Shown here in pieces: positions 23,232 through 32,179 of a DNA stretch of 46,267 nucleotides. The DNA comes from Bifidobacterium breve (GTDB taxonomy: Bacteria; Actinomycetota; Acidimicrobiia; Acidimicrobiales; Acidimicrobilacustridaceae). A program made the position numbers and the translations under genes. Numbering within the stretch: position 1 is the stretch's first letter; every line of letters starts with the position of its first letter. The notes under the pieces are model-generated. The model did no database searches. It saw only the letters and a list, made by a program, of their open reading frames with translations, and was not told where the DNA came from. The stretch spans positions 1 to 46,267 of the forward strand of contig CAMAQM010000014.1 in assembly GCA_945860545.1 (NCBI GenBank). Reading direction: 5' to 3'.

Positions 23232-25385
23232 TCAGGCGAGTTGGTGGGCGGGGGTGACCAACACGTCGGGCAACGGTTCGTCGTGCACCACGGCGAGACG
23301 TTTCGTCGCCCGGGTGAGTGCCACGTACAGACTCCGCATGCCCTGGGACTCCTCGGCGACGATGGCGGCGGGTTCCACCACCACGCTGGCGTCGAGTTCG
23401 AGGCCTTTGACGAGACCGACCGGCACCACCGTGACCTGACTGTCGAGGCCGTGCCGTGTGGCCTGGCCGTGCTCCACACCCGCAGCAGTGAGGGCTTCGC
23501 TCACCTTGGTGACGAGCGACGGCGGGCAGATGACCGCCACGTTGCCGACGCCCACAGCGTCGAGTTCGACGAGGGTGGCCCGCACCGCCACCTCGGCGAC
23601 ACCCTCACCGGGTTCGGCGGCCACGATGCGGGGCGGGTCGCCGTCCTGGCGGATGGAGCGGGGTGGGGTCAGCTCGGGCGCGGCGAGACGCAACACCCGC
23701 GCCGCGAGTTCCATGTTGGGGGCGGGAAGCCGGTACCCGATGGTCAGCTCGGCACGGCGCGGCGGACGGCGCTGGGGCAACAGGTCGAGGATCTCGTCCC
23801 ACGACTGGTGCGCCCACTGGCCGGTGGACTGGGCGATGTCACCGACCACCGTCATCGAACCGTTCAACGAACGACGCTCCAGCATGCGCAGCTGCATGGG
23901 GGACAGGTCCTGTGCCTCGTCGACGACGATGTGGCCGTAGGTGCGCACCTCGTCGTCACCCTGGTCACGCCGCTTGCGGGGTTTGGGGCCGAGCAGGCCG
24001 CGCGCCTCGTCGAGCAGCGGGGCGTCGTCGTGCGCCCAGGCGATCTCGACCCCGCTCCCCGCCCGGGGTCGGCCCAGCGCGTCGCGTTCGGCGGGGTTGA
24101 GCACCCCGTCGCAGGCGTGGGCCAACAACGCCGGTGAGCCGAACAGGTCGTCGAGGAGTTGGCTGGCGGTCAGCACCGGCCACATCCACTCAAGTGCCTC
24201 CCGCACGGCGAGATGTCCGCGCAACTGCTCCCGCACCCCCGCCGGGTCGAGATCACCCCTACCCGAGGCCGCCAGCGTGGCGAACACCTCGTTCTCCACG
24301 AACTTGCGCGCCGCGTTGTGCCACCGGTACCGGCGTCGGGCCTCCGCGGCGATGCGTTCACTCGTGGCCACATCCATGCGCAGCGTCTGCAGACCGAACC
24401 CGACTTCGAGGGGGTGGCGCAGACCCCGTTCACGGTCACGCACCGCCCGCCGCAACACCTTGGCCATGCGGGCGTCACCCTTCACCCGGGCGGTGAGGCC
24501 GGTGTCGTACCCGCGCACCAACAACGGGTCGACCAACAGGTCGGCGAGCACGGCCAACTCGACCCCTGCCTCACCGAGCGACGGCAGGACCTGTTCGATG
24601 TACCCGAGGAACAACCGGTTGGGGCCCACCACCAGCACACCCTGACCTTCGAGGGGGAACCGGTGCGTGTAGAGCAGGTAGGCGGCGCGGTGCAGCGCCA
24701 CCACGGTCTTGCCCGTCCCCGGACCGCCCTGCACCACGAGCACGCCGGGCAACGGGGACCGGATGACCTCGTCCTGTTCGCCCTGGATGGTGGCCACGAT
24801 GTCGCGCAACCGGCCGCTGCGAGCCGTGGTGAGGGCCGCGATCAGCGCGCCGTGGCCTTGCACGGCGGGACCGGCGTCGAGGGAATCCGCCGCCGCTCCG
24901 AAGAGTTCGTCGTCGATGTCGAGCACGGTGCGCCCACGGGTGGCGAAGTGTCGTCGGCGCAACAACCCGAGCGGTTCAGGCCCGGTGGCGCGGTAGAACG
25001 GTTCGGCCACCGGTGCCCGCCAGTCCACCACCACCGGTTCCTGGTCGTCGTCGGAGACCGCCACACGACCGATGTAGAACGTGCCCCGCTCCGACGCCGT
25101 GGTTGCACCGTTGGATCCCTTGGTGGCACCGGCGGTGCGCAACCCGTCGAAGGTGGTGTCGATCCGTCCGAAACACAGCGCAGCGTCGCCGAGGTCGAGC
25201 TGGCCGAGGCGGTGGGCCATCGTGTCGTAGATCACTTCACGTTCGAAACGGGCCTGCTCGGTGCCGCCCCGACCCACCTCCACCATGGAACCCATGCGGG
25301 ACGCCGCGGCCCGGGTGCGGGCCAGACAGTCGTAGGCGTGGTCGACGTACGCCTGTTCCGCCTCGAGTTCCGGATGTGTGTCCAT
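23232..25385 (-). CDS. helD: HelD-family RNA polymerase-associated UvrD-like ATPase
   Basis: 717 aa. N-terminal antiparallel helices (about 5-65) with basic and acidic stretches, then a UvrD/Rep-type motor: IQGEQDEVIRSPLPG, Walker A GGPGTGKT (220-227), motif II VVDEAQDLSPMQ, motif III GDIAQST, and VVVEPAAI and YVALTRATKRL near the end. The DWRAPVAEPFY segment (121-131) and the missing DNA-binding 2B domain mark HelD rather than a DNA-repair helicase. HelD removes or recycles stalled RNA polymerase; some actinobacterial members (HelR) protect it from rifamycins. The ATG at 25385 has GGGAG upstream; the frame continues to 25745 without homology. Confidence 0.9.
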   Translation of the reverse strand: MDTHPELEAEQAYVDHAYDCLARTRAAASRMGSMVEVGRGGTEQARFEREVIYDTMAHRLGQLDLGDAALCFGRIDTTFDGLRTAGATKGSNGATTASERGTFYIGRVAVSDDDQEPVVVDWRAPVAEPFYRATGPEPLGLLRRRHFATRGRTVLDIDDELFGAAADSLDAGPAVQGHGALIAALTTARSGRLRDIVATIQGEQDEVIRSPLPGVLVVQGGPGTGKTVVALHRAAYLLYTHRFPLEGQGVLVVGPNRLFLGYIEQVLPSLGEAGVELAVLADLLVDPLLVRGYDTGLTARVKGDARMAKVLRRAVRDRERGLRHPLEVGFGLQTLRMDVATSERIAAEARRRYRWHNAARKFVENEVFATLAASGRGDLDPAGVREQLRGHLAVREALEWMWPVLTASQLLDDLFGSPALLAHACDGVLNPAERDALGRPRAGSGVEIAWAHDDAPLLDEARGLLGPKPRKRRDQGDDEVRTYGHIVVDEAQDLSPMQLRMLERRSLNGSMTVVGDIAQSTGQWAHQSWDEILDLLPQRRPPRRAELTIGYRLPAPNMELAARVLRLAAPELTPPRSIRQDGDPPRIVAAEPGEGVAEVAVRATLVELDAVGVGNVAVICPPSLVTKVSEALTAAGVEHGQATRHGLDSQVTVVPVGLVKGLELDASVVVEPAAIVAEESQGMRSLYVALTRATKRLAVVHDEPLPDVLVTPAHQLA

Positions 25386-25556
25386 TGCGCTCCCTGCACC
25401 CCGTCGTCCACGCCAGTCGTCCCGGTCGGGCACCTTCGCGGCCCGCCCGGGGGCGTTTTCGGCAGTCGAACATCCTACCCCCGGGCCGGTCCGTTTCGCC
25501 CGGGGTGGGTGGCCCGTGATGGTGCGTCGGGGACCGGTTGGGGCGAGACTGTGGGG

Positions 25557-26573
25557 GTGAGTCCGTCTGTCGCGGTGGTGCTCGGCGCCGGAGGCGTCGT
25601 GGGAGCGGGGTGGCTTTCGGGTGCACTGGCGGGGATGAGTGACGCCACCGGGTTCGACGCCCGACGGGCGGAACTGCTGGTGGGCACCTCGGCGGGGGCC
25701 AGCGTGGCCGCCACCTTGCGACAAGGGTTCTCCCCCGCCGACCACCTCGCCCAGATGGTGGGTGAGGATCTCAGCCCCGAGGGTCAGGCCCTCGCCGGTG
25801 AACCGCGCCCCCGGGTCGTGGCCCTGCCGGACCCGCCGTCATTGTCGCTGACCGGTTGGCGGCCCCAGGCGCCGCGTCTGGCGCTGCGAGGGCTGGCGAG
25901 GGTGCGCGACCCCCGACCGGGCATCACCCTGTCGGGTCTTGCCCCTGAAGGTCAGGTTCCGCACCGGCTGGTGGGCGACCCCATCCGAAACCGTCAACGC
26001 AGCCCGTGGCCGACTGAGCCAACGTGGATCTGCGCCGTGGGTCTCCACGACGGGGCGCTGCGGGTCTTTGGTCGCGACCCGGCCCCCACACCGGACCTGG
26101 CCACGGCCGTCGAGGCGTCGGTTGCGATTCCGGGGTACTTCAGCCCCGTCGTCATCGACGGGGACCGCTACGTCGACGGCGGGGCCCGTTCGGTCACCAA
26201 CGTCGACCTCGTGGCCGGCCTCGGGTTCGACCTCGTGGTGGTGATCGCGCCCATGACGGCGGTGCCCGCCGCCGTGCGCCCACCGACCCGGCACCTGTCA
26301 CGGGCGTTGCACGCCCGGGTCCTCGCCACCGAGGTGCGCGCCGTGCGACGGTCGGGTACCCCGGTGCTCGTCATCCAGCCCACCGGCGACGACATCGCCG
26401 AGCTCGGCCCGTCACTGCGCAGCTCGTCGGCGGCCCCCGCGGCACGCTGCGCCCGACGCTCGGCCGTGGCCCGACTGCAACGATCCGACGCCGACGCCGC
26501 ACGGGAAATTCTGGAGGCGGCGGGGAGCGGCGACCCGGGGGTGGGTCCGACCGCCGTAGCATCAGCGTCGTGA
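25557..26573 (+). CDS. Patatin-like phospholipase/esterase
   Basis: 338 aa. The oxyanion loop [10 protein letters not shown] near the N-terminus, nucleophile motif GTSAG, and Asp of the dyad in DGGARS fit the bacterial patatin family (RssA-like serine hydrolases acting on lipids). Of two in-frame GTGs I take 25557: GAGACT (25545-25550) lies 6 nt before it, whereas GTG 25551 would abut the box. The stop overlaps the hemE start as GTGA, so it is co-translated with heme genes, an unexpected partner. It is divergent from helD with a 171-bp gap. Confidence 0.82.
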   Translation: MSPSVAVVLGAGGVVGAGWLSGALAGMSDATGFDARRAELLVGTSAGASVAATLRQGFSPADHLAQMVGEDLSPEGQALAGEPRPRVVALPDPPSLSLTGWRPQAPRLALRGLARVRDPRPGITLSGLAPEGQVPHRLVGDPIRNRQRSPWPTEPTWICAVGLHDGALRVFGRDPAPTPDLATAVEASVAIPGYFSPVVIDGDRYVDGGARSVTNVDLVAGLGFDLVVVIAPMTAVPAAVRPPTRHLSRALHARVLATEVRAVRRSGTPVLVIQPTGDDIAELGPSLRSSSAAPAARCARRSAVARLQRSDADAAREILEAAGSGDPGVGPTAVASAS

Positions 26574-27634
26574 CCGAACCGCTGCCACCGTTGTTGCGCG
26601 CCTGTGCAGGTTTGCCGGGCGAACCGGGGACCCTCTCGGGTCGGGTGCCGGTGTGGTTCATGCGTCAGGCCGGCCGGTCCCTGCCCGAGTACCGGGCGCT
26701 GCGGGGGGAAGGCACCATCCTTGACGCCATCGCCAACGTCGAGTTGGCGTGCGAACTGACGTTGCAGCCGGTGCGCCGCTACGGGGTGGACGCCGCCATC
26801 TTGTACTCCGACATCGTGGTGCCCGCCGCGGCGATCGGGTTCGGGGTGGACGTGGCGCCCGGCACGGGGCCGGTGGTGGAACACCCGTTCCGCTCGGCGG
26901 CCGACCTCCAACGGCTCCGACCGCTCGAAGCGGATCTCGACACGCCGTATGTGGTGGACACGGTGCGCGCCCTGGTGGCCGAACTCCCCGACGAGGTCCC
27001 CCTCATCGGGTTCGCCGGCGCGCCGTTCACGGTGGCGTCGTACCTCGTCGAGGGTCGCCCCACCCGCACCTGGTTGCGCACGAAGGCCCTGATGCACGGC
27101 GACGAGGCGCTGTGGCACCAACTGATGGACCGGCTCGCCGATCTCGCCATTGCGTCGCTGCGTTCCCAGATCGACGCCGGTGCCCGGGCGGTGCAGTTGT
27201 TCGACTCGTGGGCGGGGGCGCTCAACCCTCAGGACTATGCCCGGTTCGTGCTCCCCCACTCCCGCAAGGTGTTCGACGCCGTGGCACGACCCGGACTGCC
27301 GCTCATCCATTTCGGGGTCGACACCGGGGAACTGCTCGGGTTGATGGCCTCGGCGGGGGCGACAGTGATGGGGGTGGACTGGCGGGTCCCGCTCGACGAG
27401 GCGCGCCGACGGGTACCCGACGGCGTCGCCCTGCAGGGGAACCTCGACCCGGCGGTGTGCGCCGCCCCGTGGGAGGCGGTGGCCGCCGCGGTGCGTGACG
27501 TGTTGCGACGCAACGCCGGACATCCAGGCCACGTGTTCAACCTCGGTCACGGGGTGTTGCCCGAACTCGACCCCGAGGTGCTCGCCCGGGTGGTCGAACT
27601 CGTCCATGCGGAGGGTCGGGCCGATGGAACCTAG
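26570..27634 (+). CDS. hemE: Uroporphyrinogen decarboxylase
   Basis: 354 aa. It decarboxylates uroporphyrinogen III to coproporphyrinogen III. Diagnostic motifs: [16 protein letters not shown] (R32 and R36), [51 protein letters not shown] and [10 protein letters not shown]. The GTG start overlaps the patatin stop (GTGA), and TAGCAT lies 7 nt upstream, so both coupled and leaderless expression are possible. The TAG stop at 27632 is itself part of the predicted -10 box for cpfC. Confidence 0.96.
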   Translation: MTEPLPPLLRACAGLPGEPGTLSGRVPVWFMRQAGRSLPEYRALRGEGTILDAIANVELACELTLQPVRRYGVDAAILYSDIVVPAAAIGFGVDVAPGTGPVVEHPFRSAADLQRLRPLEADLDTPYVVDTVRALVAELPDEVPLIGFAGAPFTVASYLVEGRPTRTWLRTKALMHGDEALWHQLMDRLADLAIASLRSQIDAGARAVQLFDSWAGALNPQDYARFVLPHSRKVFDAVARPGLPLIHFGVDTGELLGLMASAGATVMGVDWRVPLDEARRRVPDGVALQGNLDPAVCAAPWEAVAAAVRDVLRRNAGHPGHVFNLGHGVLPELDPEVLARVVELVHAEGRADGT

Positions 27635-27637
27635 GGT
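27632..27637 (+). promoter_or_regulatory. Putative -10 (TAGGGT) of cpfC, overlapping the hemE stop codon
   Basis: TAGGGT is followed by 6 nt and the ATG of cpfC at 27644. Its first three bases are the hemE stop codon. No ribosome-binding site fits between, so cpfC may have a leaderless internal promoter. Confidence 0.45.
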
Positions 27638-27643
27638 GCGGCC

Positions 27644-28579
27644 ATGACGACGAACGACCGGATCGGTGTGGTGGTGATGGCGTACGGCACGCCGCGCCGG
27701 GTGGACGACATCGAGGCGTACTACACCCACATCCGCCGTGGACGGCCCGCCCCGCCCGAGCTCCTCGCCGAACTCGTCGACCGCTACGCCGCCATCGGGG
27801 GCATCTCGCCGCTGGCCGAACGCACCGAGGCCCAGCGGGCCGCAATCGCTGACGCCCTCGAGCGAATCGCCCCGGGGCGTTACGAGGTGGTGCTGGGGCA
27901 AAAGCACGCCGCCCCGTTCATCGAGGACGCCGTGGGGGACCTCGCTGATGCGGGCATCACCACCACGGTGGGTCTGGTGTTGGCACCGCACTACAGCGGG
28001 TTCAGCGTCGGGCAGTACCAGCAGCGTGCCGCCGAGGCGGGAGCGGCCCGGGGTGTCACCCACGTCGGCATCGACTCGTGGCACCTCGAACCCGCCTACC
28101 TCGATTTCCTCACCGACGCCGTGCGTGAGGCGGCCGCCGCGGTGCCGGCGAATCCCAAAGTGCTCTTCACCGCCCATTCGCTGCCCGAACGTGTCCTCGC
28201 AGACGACCCGTACCCCGATCAACTGCGGGCAAGCGCCGCCGTCGTCGCCGAACGTGTGGGCCTCGACGCCTGGTCGGACTGGTCGATCGCGTGGCAGAGC
28301 GCGGGCCGCACCCCCGAGCCGTGGCGGGGTCCCGACATCCTTGAGGTATTGCGCGAGTTGGCCGAGTCGGGCGGCACCGACGGGGTCGTGGTGTGCGCCC
28401 AGGGGTTCGTGGCCGACCACCTTGAGGTGCTCTACGACCTCGACATCGAAGCCGCCGGGTTGGCCAGTGAACTGGGGTTGGCGTTCGCCCGCACCCGTTC
28501 GCTCAACGCCGACCCGACCGTCATGGCGGCGTTGGCGGCACGCGTCGACGAACTGGCACGCGACGCACGGCCGCACTGA
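27644..28579 (+). CDS. cpfC: Coproporphyrin III ferrochelatase
   Basis: 311 aa. It inserts Fe(II) into coproporphyrin III (HemH family). Catalytic H178 lies in LFTAHSLPERV and E261 in GFVADHLEVLYDLDIE, matching Bacillus subtilis H183 and E264. Tyr14 in MAYGTP corresponds to the proximal tyrosine of that enzyme. No C-terminal cysteine cluster for a [2Fe-2S] centre is seen, unlike many actinobacterial ferrochelatases. Flanked by hemE and cgoX, it belongs to the coproporphyrin-dependent route used by Actinobacteria and Firmicutes. The symbol hemH is equally common. Confidence 0.93.
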   Translation: MTTNDRIGVVVMAYGTPRRVDDIEAYYTHIRRGRPAPPELLAELVDRYAAIGGISPLAERTEAQRAAIADALERIAPGRYEVVLGQKHAAPFIEDAVGDLADAGITTTVGLVLAPHYSGFSVGQYQQRAAEAGAARGVTHVGIDSWHLEPAYLDFLTDAVREAAAAVPANPKVLFTAHSLPERVLADDPYPDQLRASAAVVAERVGLDAWSDWSIAWQSAGRTPEPWRGPDILEVLRELAESGGTDGVVVCAQGFVADHLEVLYDLDIEAAGLASELGLAFARTRSLNADPTVMAALAARVDELARDARPH

Positions 28580-28588
28580 GGCGACGAC

Positions 28589-29980
28589 GTGGCAAGGGTG
28601 GTCATCGTCGGGGGCGGGATCACCGGTCTCGCCGCCGCCCACCGCATCCACCGGGATCACCCCGATGTTGAGGTGGTCGTGCTCGAGGCGGGGGAGCGAC
28701 CGGGCGGGCTGGTGTCGACCACACCGTTCGATGGGTTGGCGGTGGACGCCGCCGCCGACGCCTTCCTCGCCCGGGTGCCCGAGGCGGTGGCGTTGTGCAC
28801 CGAGCTCGGTATCGCCGACCAACTCGTGCACCCGGCCGTCGGTTCGGCACTGGTGCTCAGCGGCGGTGTGCTCCGGCGCCTGCCCGGCGGTCTGGTGCTC
28901 GGGGTGCCCACCGATCTCGAGGCGTTGGAGGCGTCGGGGATCGTCTCGCCTGCCGGCGTGGCGCGCGCCCGGATGGACCTTGAGGGTCGGGGTGCGCCGT
29001 TCGGCGGCGACGTCAGCGTCGGTGAACTGGTGCGGACCCGTCTCGGCGACGAGGTGATGGACGCACTGGTGGCGCCGTTGCTCGGTGGGGTGAACGCCGG
29101 AGACGCCGACGCGTTGAGTGTGGCGGCGGGTGCGCCACAGCTCGCTGCGGTGGCTGACGCGCCGAGTCTGATCGCCGCCCTGCGTGCTGAGGCGTCCGCT
29201 GCGGCGGGTTCGGCGCCGACACCGGTGTTTGCGGGGTTCCCCACCGGCACCGCCACGCTCGTCGACGCGCTGGTGGGTGCGCTGGACCCGGCGTCGGTGC
29301 GCACCGGGTCGCCGGTCACGGGCATCACCGCCACGGTCGGTGGCGGGTTCAGCATCGAGGTGGCCGCCGCCGACACCCTCACCGCCGAGGCCGTGATCGT
29401 CGCCGCACCGGCACACGCCACCGCGTCGCTGGTGGCCGGGCTCGACACCGGGTTGGGTGGGGTGGCCGACGGTCTCGCCACGCTCGAGTGGGCGTCGGTG
29501 GCGATGGTGACCCTGGCGGTCAACACCGACGATCTCGACCACCCCCTCGACGCCAGCGGCTACCTGGTGCCCGTCGCCGAGCGGGCCACGGTCACGGCCG
29601 TGTCGTTCGCCTCGACGAAGTGGGCGCACCTGCACCGGCCGGGCCGGGCGGTGCTTCGGGTGTCGGCCGGTCATGCCGGAGACGCCTCGCCGCTCGACCT
29701 CGACGACGAGTCACTCGTGGCTGCGGTGTGTACCGATCTTGCGAGCCAGTTGGGTCTGCGGGGCCGCCCGGCGGGGTGGCGGGTGAACCGGTGGCGTGAC
29801 GCCCTCCCCCAGTATCGACCCGGCCACCTCGAACGGGCGGCGGCGTGGCAGCGCGACACCTGGGCCGCCCACCCGGGGGTGTGGTTGACCGGTGCGTCGT
29901 TCGCCGGGTTGGGACTGCCAGCGTGTGTGCGTCAGGGCAACGAGGCGGCCCGGCGGGTGGGTGACCACCTGAGCCGTTGA
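28589..29980 (+). CDS. cgoX: Coproporphyrinogen III oxidase (FAD, HemY type)
   Basis: 463 aa. FAD-dependent six-electron oxidation of coproporphyrinogen III. The N-terminal dinucleotide motif VVIVGGGITGLAAAHRI is followed by LEAGERPGGL; the C-terminus has the FAD-closing WLTGASFAGLGLPACVRQGNEAARRV. The HemY/PPOX signature is clear along the length. The start is GTG at 28589, 9 bp after cpfC, with GAGG about 8 nt upstream. The last enzyme of the branch, ChdC (HemQ), is not in the window. It ends three bases from the convergent kinase gene. Confidence 0.92.
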   Translation: MARVVIVGGGITGLAAAHRIHRDHPDVEVVVLEAGERPGGLVSTTPFDGLAVDAAADAFLARVPEAVALCTELGIADQLVHPAVGSALVLSGGVLRRLPGGLVLGVPTDLEALEASGIVSPAGVARARMDLEGRGAPFGGDVSVGELVRTRLGDEVMDALVAPLLGGVNAGDADALSVAAGAPQLAAVADAPSLIAALRAEASAAAGSAPTPVFAGFPTGTATLVDALVGALDPASVRTGSPVTGITATVGGGFSIEVAAADTLTAEAVIVAAPAHATASLVAGLDTGLGGVADGLATLEWASVAMVTLAVNTDDLDHPLDASGYLVPVAERATVTAVSFASTKWAHLHRPGRAVLRVSAGHAGDASPLDLDDESLVAAVCTDLASQLGLRGRPAGWRVNRWRDALPQYRPGHLERAAAWQRDTWAAHPGVWLTGASFAGLGLPACVRQGNEAARRVGDHLSR

Positions 29981-29983
29981 GTG

Positions 29984-30877
29984 CTACAGCAGCGACCAGT
30001 GCGGCGCGCCCAGCGGTCCGGGCCGAAGCGGGACCGGGGTCCATCGGGCCAGTCGACGGCGCGCCTCGAGGTCGTGGCGGGCGTCGAGGTGTCGGTTGGC
30101 CAACGCCCAGGCGGTGAGCCACATCTCGTAGGTGTCGCGCAGCACCCCGTGGCGGGCGGCGGGCGCAACCGGTTGGCCGTAGGCGCGCCCGTACTCGGCC
30201 AGTGACCGGGCCGGTTCGCCGTAACGCTGCACCGCCACCACCGCAGGGACGAGGTCATAGGCCACGGGGCCGACGCCAGCGAGTTCGAGGTCGGCGAGCA
30301 CCGGTCCGCGACGGGTCATCAGCACGTTGCCGGGGTGGAGGTCGCCGTGGACGAGTGCGGTGGGCATGGCGGTGGCGAACCTTGACCAGCGGGTGGCGAG
30401 ATCGGCGACCACGTCGTCGAGGATCGACACTCCGGCGGTGGCGAGCTGGCGCCGCACCGCACCGAGAGGGTCGAGGGTCGGCAGGTCGGCGCCCGCGTTG
30501 GTGGTGGCGCCGTGGAGGTGGCGGGCGAGCGTCCCGAGTGTGGCGGGGTCCACCTCGCCGGGTACGAGGTGTTCGAGCCGCCACAGGGTGACCGCCCCGG
30601 CGTCGGTGACGACCGGTTGGTCGATGTCGTCGAGGGGGACGACGGCGGGGACACCGCACTCGGCGAGGTAGCGGCCAACGGCCACCTGGCGGCGGGCGCT
30701 TGTCGTGTCGCCACGGTCCTCGACCCGCACCAGCACCCCGTCGGCGGACGAGGCGAACAGGATCGAGGTGCCGACGCGCACCACGTCGAGGGACACCCCA
30801 GTGACGCCGAGTCGGCCCACGACGTCGGTGGCGGTGCGTCGGGCGCGTGTCAGGCGGGGGTCGTGAGGAAGCGGCAT
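29984..30877 (-). CDS. Aminoglycoside phosphotransferase-fold kinase
   Basis: 297 aa. APH/choline-kinase fold: a degenerate N-lobe with ADGVLVRVEDRG, then the catalytic loop LVHGDLHPGN and the metal-binding DLELAGVGP. Substrates in this superfamily range from antibiotics to choline, amino sugars and methylthioribose, so resistance should not be assumed. The ATG at 30877 is preceded by TAGCGT 10 nt upstream; the alternative GTG at 30889 overlaps that box and is less likely. It is divergent from znuA and convergent with cgoX. Confidence 0.8.
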   Translation of the reverse strand: MPLPHDPRLTRARRTATDVVGRLGVTGVSLDVVRVGTSILFASSADGVLVRVEDRGDTTSARRQVAVGRYLAECGVPAVVPLDDIDQPVVTDAGAVTLWRLEHLVPGEVDPATLGTLARHLHGATTNAGADLPTLDPLGAVRRQLATAGVSILDDVVADLATRWSRFATAMPTALVHGDLHPGNVLMTRRGPVLADLELAGVGPVAYDLVPAVVAVQRYGEPARSLAEYGRAYGQPVAPAARHGVLRDTYEMWLTAWALANRHLDARHDLEARRRLARWTPVPLRPGPLGAPHWSLL

Positions 30878-30949
30878 GGTTGCCCACACGCTAGGGGTGC
30901 AGGGCGGCCGGACGGTTGCGGTTCGGGGGGTGACCCCCTACAGTGATTT

Positions 30950-30967
30950 GGAAATGATAGTCATTCC
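30950..30967. promoter_or_regulatory. Zur-like operator upstream of znuA
   Basis: GGAAATGA-TAG-TCATTCC is an imperfect inverted repeat with the ATGATA and TCAT core of known Zur boxes. It lies about 60 bp before the zinc-binding-protein gene and about 70 bp from the divergent kinase start. Repression of zinc uptake by a Zn-bound Zur is the natural reading; the regulator itself is not in the window. Confidence 0.55.
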
Positions 30968-31028
30968 TATCTAGGTCCTCGATGGACCCGGATCATCCAA
31001 TGTCCAAACCAACCCCTGGGGAACCGCC

Positions 31029-32102
31029 ATGCGTCGCCACTTCCGTCTGATCGCCGCCCTCGTCACCGTCGGTGCACTCACCGCCACCGCGTGCGGAGGC
31101 GGAACCGACCCCGGCGAGTCCGCCGCAAACGCCAGCGGGGACACCGCCACGCCGCGCATCGTGGCCACCACCAGCATCCTCGGGGACATCACCAGCAACG
31201 TGGTGGGCGACCTCGCCACCGTCGAGGTCATCATCCCCGCCGACACCGACCCCCACGACTTCGAGCCTTCAGCCCAGCAGGCCGCCGAACTGCGTGACGC
31301 CGAGTTGATCATCGCCAACGGCCTGCTGCTCGAAGAGGGCCTGCTCGCCACGCTTGAATCCGCCGAGGCCGACGGCGTCAAGGTGCTCTACGTCGGCGAC
31401 GTGGTCGACCCGCTGCCGTGGGATGAGGAAGGCCACAGCGAGGGAGAGGGCGGCGGCGCCGTGGCCACCCCCGCAGCGTTCACCCATGGGGATGAGGAAG
31501 GCCACAGCGAAGAGGAAGGCCACAGCAAGGAGGAGGGCCACAGCGACGAAGAGGGCCACGACCACGGCGAGTACGACCCGCACTTCTGGTTCGACCCGGT
31601 CCGGGTGTCGACCGCCACCGGAGCCATTGCCGAGGCTGTGGCGCAAAACACCGGCCTCGACGCCGACACCCTCAACCGTCAGGCCGCTGCCTACCAGGCC
31701 CAACTCGCCGAGCTCGACGCCGAGCTCGAGGCCCAGTTCGCCACCATCCCCGCCGAGCGCCGCCTGCTCGTCACCGACCACGATGCGTTCGGTTACCTCG
31801 CCGAGCACTACGGATTCGAGATCCTCGGCACCGTCTACCCGTCAGGTAGCGAGCTGGCCGAACCGAGCGCCGGGGAACTCGCAGACCTCGCCGACCTGAT
31901 CACCGAGACGGGCGTTCCCGCCATCTTCAGCGAGAACATCGCCTCCCCCGATCTCGCCAACGCCCTCGCCGCCGAGGTGGGCAGCGAGGTCGCCGTGGTC
32001 GAACTGTTCTCCGACTCGGTCGGCGGCAGCGGGTCAGGGGCGGAGACCTACCTGGCCATGCTGCGGACCAACGGCGAACGCATCACCGGCGCCCTCAGTT
32101 GA
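31029..32102 (+). CDS. znuA: Zinc ABC transporter substrate-binding lipoprotein (ZnuA-like)
   Basis: 357 aa. Lipobox ending LTATAC (C22), then the cluster A-I binding fold: VATTSILGDI, DTDPHDFEPSAQQ with metal ligand H76, DPHFWFDP, TDHDAFGYLAEHYG, and a late FSENIASPDLA. Between the first and second ligands lies a His/Glu-rich loop (about residues 132-180) with repeated EEGHS units, a hallmark of zinc rather than manganese binders. The loop is encoded by 18-bp tandem repeats. The ATG at 31029 has GGGG upstream. A Zur-like box precedes the gene, and the permease follows 77 bp downstream. Confidence 0.92.
   Translation: MRRHFRLIAALVTVGALTATACGGGTDPGESAANASGDTATPRIVATTSILGDITSNVVGDLATVEVIIPADTDPHDFEPSAQQAAELRDAELIIANGLLLEEGLLATLESAEADGVKVLYVGDVVDPLPWDEEGHSEGEGGGAVATPAAFTHGDEEGHSEEEGHSKEEGHSDEEGHDHGEYDPHFWFDPVRVSTATGAIAEAVAQNTGLDADTLNRQAAAYQAQLAELDAELEAQFATIPAERRLLVTDHDAFGYLAEHYGFEILGTVYPSGSELAEPSAGELADLADLITETGVPAIFSENIASPDLANALAAEVGSEVAVVELFSDSVGGSGSGAETYLAMLRTNGERITGALS
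31425..31565 (+). repeat. 18-bp in-frame repeats encoding the His-rich loop of ZnuA
   Basis: Four consecutive 18-bp units start at 31494, 31512, 31530 and 31548. The first two are nearly identical (GAGGAAGGCCACAGC plus a variable codon) and the later two are more diverged. A fifth copy lies apart at 31425, 69 bp upstream, with the surrounding 22 bp identical. All stay in frame. This looks like expansion of a metal-binding loop by slippage or duplication. Confidence 0.85.
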
Positions 32103-32115
32103 GCGACGTCTGACA

Positions 32116-32134
32116 GGTCCGGGTCCGCCGGACC
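32116..32134 (+). terminator. GC-rich hairpin between znuA and znuB
   Basis: GGTCCGG (32116-32122), loop GTCCG, CCGGACC (32128-32134) is a perfect 7-bp stem, 14 bp after the znuA stop. There is no T-run, so it may be an attenuator or an mRNA-stabilising element that sets higher expression of the binding protein than of the permease. Confidence 0.4.
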
Positions 32135-32179
32135 ACAATGGGGTGACACGCGCCACCGAGGCGTCGTGCCCACACACCC

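Noticed and set aside
29984-30877. Calling the APH-fold gene an antibiotic-resistance gene
   Set aside because: HGDLHPGN marks only the superfamily, which includes choline, amino-sugar and other kinases; nothing nearby indicates resistance.
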